DNA from: Streptococcus orisasini
Lineage (GTDB): Bacteria > Bacillota > Bacilli > Lactobacillales > Streptococcaceae
Assembly (NCBI RefSeq): GCF_001431045.1
Contig: NZ_BCLE01000020.1
Coordinates: forward strand, 1 to 64,000
Direction: 5' to 3'
DNA length: 64,000 nucleotides
Below, piece after piece: positions 62,163-64,000 of this stretch; within the stretch, counting starts at the first letter, position 1, and every line of letters starts with the position of its first letter. Position numbers and translations under genes: made by a program. Under the pieces are notes generated by a model. It made no database searches. It saw nothing but the letters and a program-made list of their open reading frames with translations, and was not told the origin of the DNA.

Positions 62163-63506
62163 ATGGCATTTTTACAGTATATCATTGATTTAGGCGCATC
62201 TGTAATGCTGCCGCTGGTTATTTTTATCATTGCCGTTTGTTTTGGCATTAAGGTCGGGAAAGCTTTTTATTCTGCCATTTCCATTGGGATAGGTTTTGTC
62301 GGCATTGGTATTATCGTAGACTTCATGCAGGCCAGCATTGGTCCTGCCGCCAAAGCAATGGCTGAAAATTTTGGTCTAAATCTCAAGGTTGTTGATGTTG
62401 GCTGGCCGGGTATGTCACCGATTACTTGGGCTAGTAAAATTGCCTTAATCGCTATTCCTATCGCTATTTTGGTCAATATTGTCATGTTGCTTTTAAAAAT
62501 GACCCGTGTCGTTAATGTTGACATTTGGAATGTGTGGCATATGACCTTTACCGGAGCAATAGCTTATGCAGCAACTGGCAATTATTGGATTGGTATTCTC
62601 GGTGTTATTGTTCATGCTGTTATTGCTTACAAGTTTGGTGATTGGTTCCGCTATGACACTGAGGATTATTTTGGTTTGGAGGGCATAGCAGTGCCTCATG
62701 GAACATCAGCCTATATGGCTCCCTTTGCCGTTATGGTGGATGCCATTATTGATAAAATTCCAGGATTAAATAAGATTACTATTGACAGTGATAAAATTGA
62801 AAAACGTCTGGGAATCTTTGGTCAGCCTGTTATTGTTGCCTTCTTCCTAGGTATTATTATCGGTATTTTAGCTGGTTATGATGTGAAAGCTATTCTTCAG
62901 TTAGCCATTAAGGTTGCTGCCGTTATTTCCTTGATGCCAAAGGTTATCAAGCCAATTATGGAAGGCCTGATGCCTATTTCAGAAGTGGTTAAGGAAAGAC
63001 TTTCGAAACGATTCAAGGGCAGTGAATTTCTTATCGGTTTGGATCCAGCGATTTTGCTTGGTGACCCGACCGTTGTCTCTGCAGGTTTGATTTTTATTCC
63101 GCTCAGTATTGTCATCGCTCTTATTGTGCCGGGAAATCAAGTTTTGCCGTTTGGTGATTTGGCGACTATCGGTTTCTTTATTGCCATGGGAGTGGCAGTG
63201 CATAAAGGCAATCTTTTTAGAACCTTAATTTCTGGTTCCATTATTATGTATATTACAGTTTGGATTGCTAATGAATCTGTTGGTCTGACAACTAAATTGG
63301 CACAAATGACAGGTACCTTATCTGATACTAGCGGTAAGGTTGCTGCACTTGACCAAGGCGGATCGCCAATTACTTATGTTTTCACACAGCTTTTCCACAT
63401 GACAAATGCACTGGGACTTGTGGTAATTGCTATTATTTATGCGATTGGGCTGTATATGACTTGGGCTCGTTTTAAAAAATTACAGAAGACTCGAGAAAGT
63501 CAGTAA
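62163..63506 (+). CDS. gatC: PTS sugar transporter EIIC component (galactitol type)
   Basis: 447 residues with about ten to twelve membrane segments. Matches the galactitol EIIC family, with FGIKVGKAFYSAISIGIGFVGIGIIVDF (about 24-51), the conserved GWPGMSPITWAS near 81, and GLDPAILLGDPTVVSAGLIFIP near 294. It forms the membrane channel of the PTS permease and delivers the sugar alcohol as its phosphate. RBS AGAGG. It lies 36 bases after gatB and 39 before the dehydrogenase gene. Confidence 0.93.
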   Translation: MAFLQYIIDLGASVMLPLVIFIIAVCFGIKVGKAFYSAISIGIGFVGIGIIVDFMQASIGPAAKAMAENFGLNLKVVDVGWPGMSPITWASKIALIAIPIAILVNIVMLLLKMTRVVNVDIWNVWHMTFTGAIAYAATGNYWIGILGVIVHAVIAYKFGDWFRYDTEDYFGLEGIAVPHGTSAYMAPFAVMVDAIIDKIPGLNKITIDSDKIEKRLGIFGQPVIVAFFLGIIIGILAGYDVKAILQLAIKVAAVISLMPKVIKPIMEGLMPISEVVKERLSKRFKGSEFLIGLDPAILLGDPTVVSAGLIFIPLSIVIALIVPGNQVLPFGDLATIGFFIAMGVAVHKGNLFRTLISGSIIMYITVWIANESVGLTTKLAQMTGTLSDTSGKVAALDQGGSPITYVFTQLFHMTNALGLVVIAIIYAIGLYMTWARFKKLQKTRESQ

Positions 63507-63545
63507 TTATTTAAGAAAAAATTGACTGAAAGAAGATGATTGATG

Positions 63546-64000
63546 ATGAAGGCAGTGGTCTTGGTAGAAAATAATAATATTGAAGTAGAGGACATTGAAA
63601 AGCCTGTCTTAAAAAAGGCCGGAGATGTTCTAGTAAAAGTTGCTTATGCGGGTATCTGCGGGTCAGATTATGTTCGCTTTTTTGAAAATCAGGCAAAATT
63701 TTATCCCATTATTTTAACCCATGAATTTTCAGGTACTGTTGAAGCGAGCAATTCTGATCAGTATCATGTAGGAGATAAGGTAGCCATTATTCCTTTAAAA
63801 CCTAACTTTAATGATGAGCAAAGCAAAAAAGGAAATTATTCCTTGAGCGAAGGTTATGGTTTTATTGGCTCCCGTGAAAATGGCGGTCTAGAGGAGTATG
63901 TCATTATTCCAGAAGAAAACCTTATTCATATTCCAGAAACGATTGACCTTCGGACAGCGGCCTTTATTGAGCCTTTAACGGTTAATCTTCATGGATTTAA
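63546..64000 (+). CDS. gatD: Zinc alcohol dehydrogenase, galactitol-1-phosphate dehydrogenase-like (partial)
   Basis: The first 151 codons are in the window; the gene runs off the end. It is an MDR-family zinc dehydrogenase: the catalytic zinc ligands are in AGICGSDYVRF (Cys) and LTHEFSGTVE (His-Glu), and GGLEEYVIIPEENL and FIEPLTVNLHGF follow. After a galactitol-type PTS this is expected to oxidise the incoming sugar-alcohol phosphate, for example galactitol-1-phosphate to tagatose-6-phosphate. A structural-zinc cysteine cluster is not evident in the visible part (IIPLKPNFNDEQSKKGNYSL replaces it), as in some GatD relatives. The ATG at 63543 is an alternative start. Confidence 0.85.
   Translation, partial: MKAVVLVENNNIEVEDIEKPVLKKAGDVLVKVAYAGICGSDYVRFFENQAKFYPIILTHEFSGTVEASNSDQYHVGDKVAIIPLKPNFNDEQSKKGNYSLSEGYGFIGSRENGGLEEYVIIPEENLIHIPETIDLRTAAFIEPLTVNLHGF

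Overview
The window is chromosomal DNA of a low-GC Firmicute, almost certainly a Streptococcus of the mutans group. The evidence is a GbpD-like secreted glucan-binding esterase, MurM/MurN branching enzymes, the gene order ppc-ftsW-tuf-tpiA followed by murN/murM/HAD/HD on the other strand, the hprK-lgt cluster, strong AGGAGG ribosome binding sites and extended -10 (TGnTATAAT) promoters. The species cannot be fixed from sequence reading alone. No rRNA, tRNA, CRISPR array, transposase or prophage gene was seen.

Layout. 1-9.1 kb: a broken SorC-like regulator, tex-sprT-pspC, hprK-lgt-DUF948-YtxH, a DUF3270-like membrane protein, and a pair of U32 genes (tRNA hydroxylation, TrhP type). 9.2-14.2 kb: a PC4-like DNA-binding protein, mntH, a 44-residue membrane protein and the gbpD-like gene. 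14.4-18.1 kb: an oxidative-stress operon with an OhrR-type regulator, a NrdI-like flavodoxin, an ABM-fold protein, an FAD disulfide oxidoreductase, msrB and msrA. 18.3-28.7 kb: lysS, a LysM protein, HAD and histidine phosphatases, YbaK, an anchored amidase, thiT under a TPP riboswitch, a GH25 lysozyme, and an ECF S-component with a DUF4430 lipoprotein. 28.7-42.6 kb: ppc, ftsW, tuf, tpiA, murM/murN, HAD, HD and TauE genes, interrupted by repeat elements. 43.4-53.4 kb: a catabolic locus for an unknown sugar acid (DapA-like aldolase, transporter, VOC protein, PrpR-like regulator, DUF1537 kinase, Fe-ADH, PdxA2, sialidase-like protein). 53.5-58.2 kb: a cation ATPase under a yybP-ykoY (Mn) riboswitch, a GDPD and a metallophosphoesterase. 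58.4-64 kb: a galactitol-type PTS operon that runs off the end of the window.

The most notable findings are non-coding. (1) A dispersed element of about 260-290 bp is present in five full copies and one truncated copy. It has imperfect terminal inverted repeats and a four-stem fold whose stems change in step between copies (compensatory substitutions), and several copies sit inside duplicated palindromes that look like terminator hairpins. (2) A tandem array of five structured repeats fills 840 bp between two genes of the PTS operon. (3) Seven genes have a -10 box ending 6-7 nt before the ATG, so they probably make leaderless mRNAs. (4) A candidate three-stem RNA lies between the PspC gene and hprK. 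Among protein systems, the OhrR/NrdI-like/flavoprotein/Msr operon and the C4-acid-sugar locus deserve follow-up.
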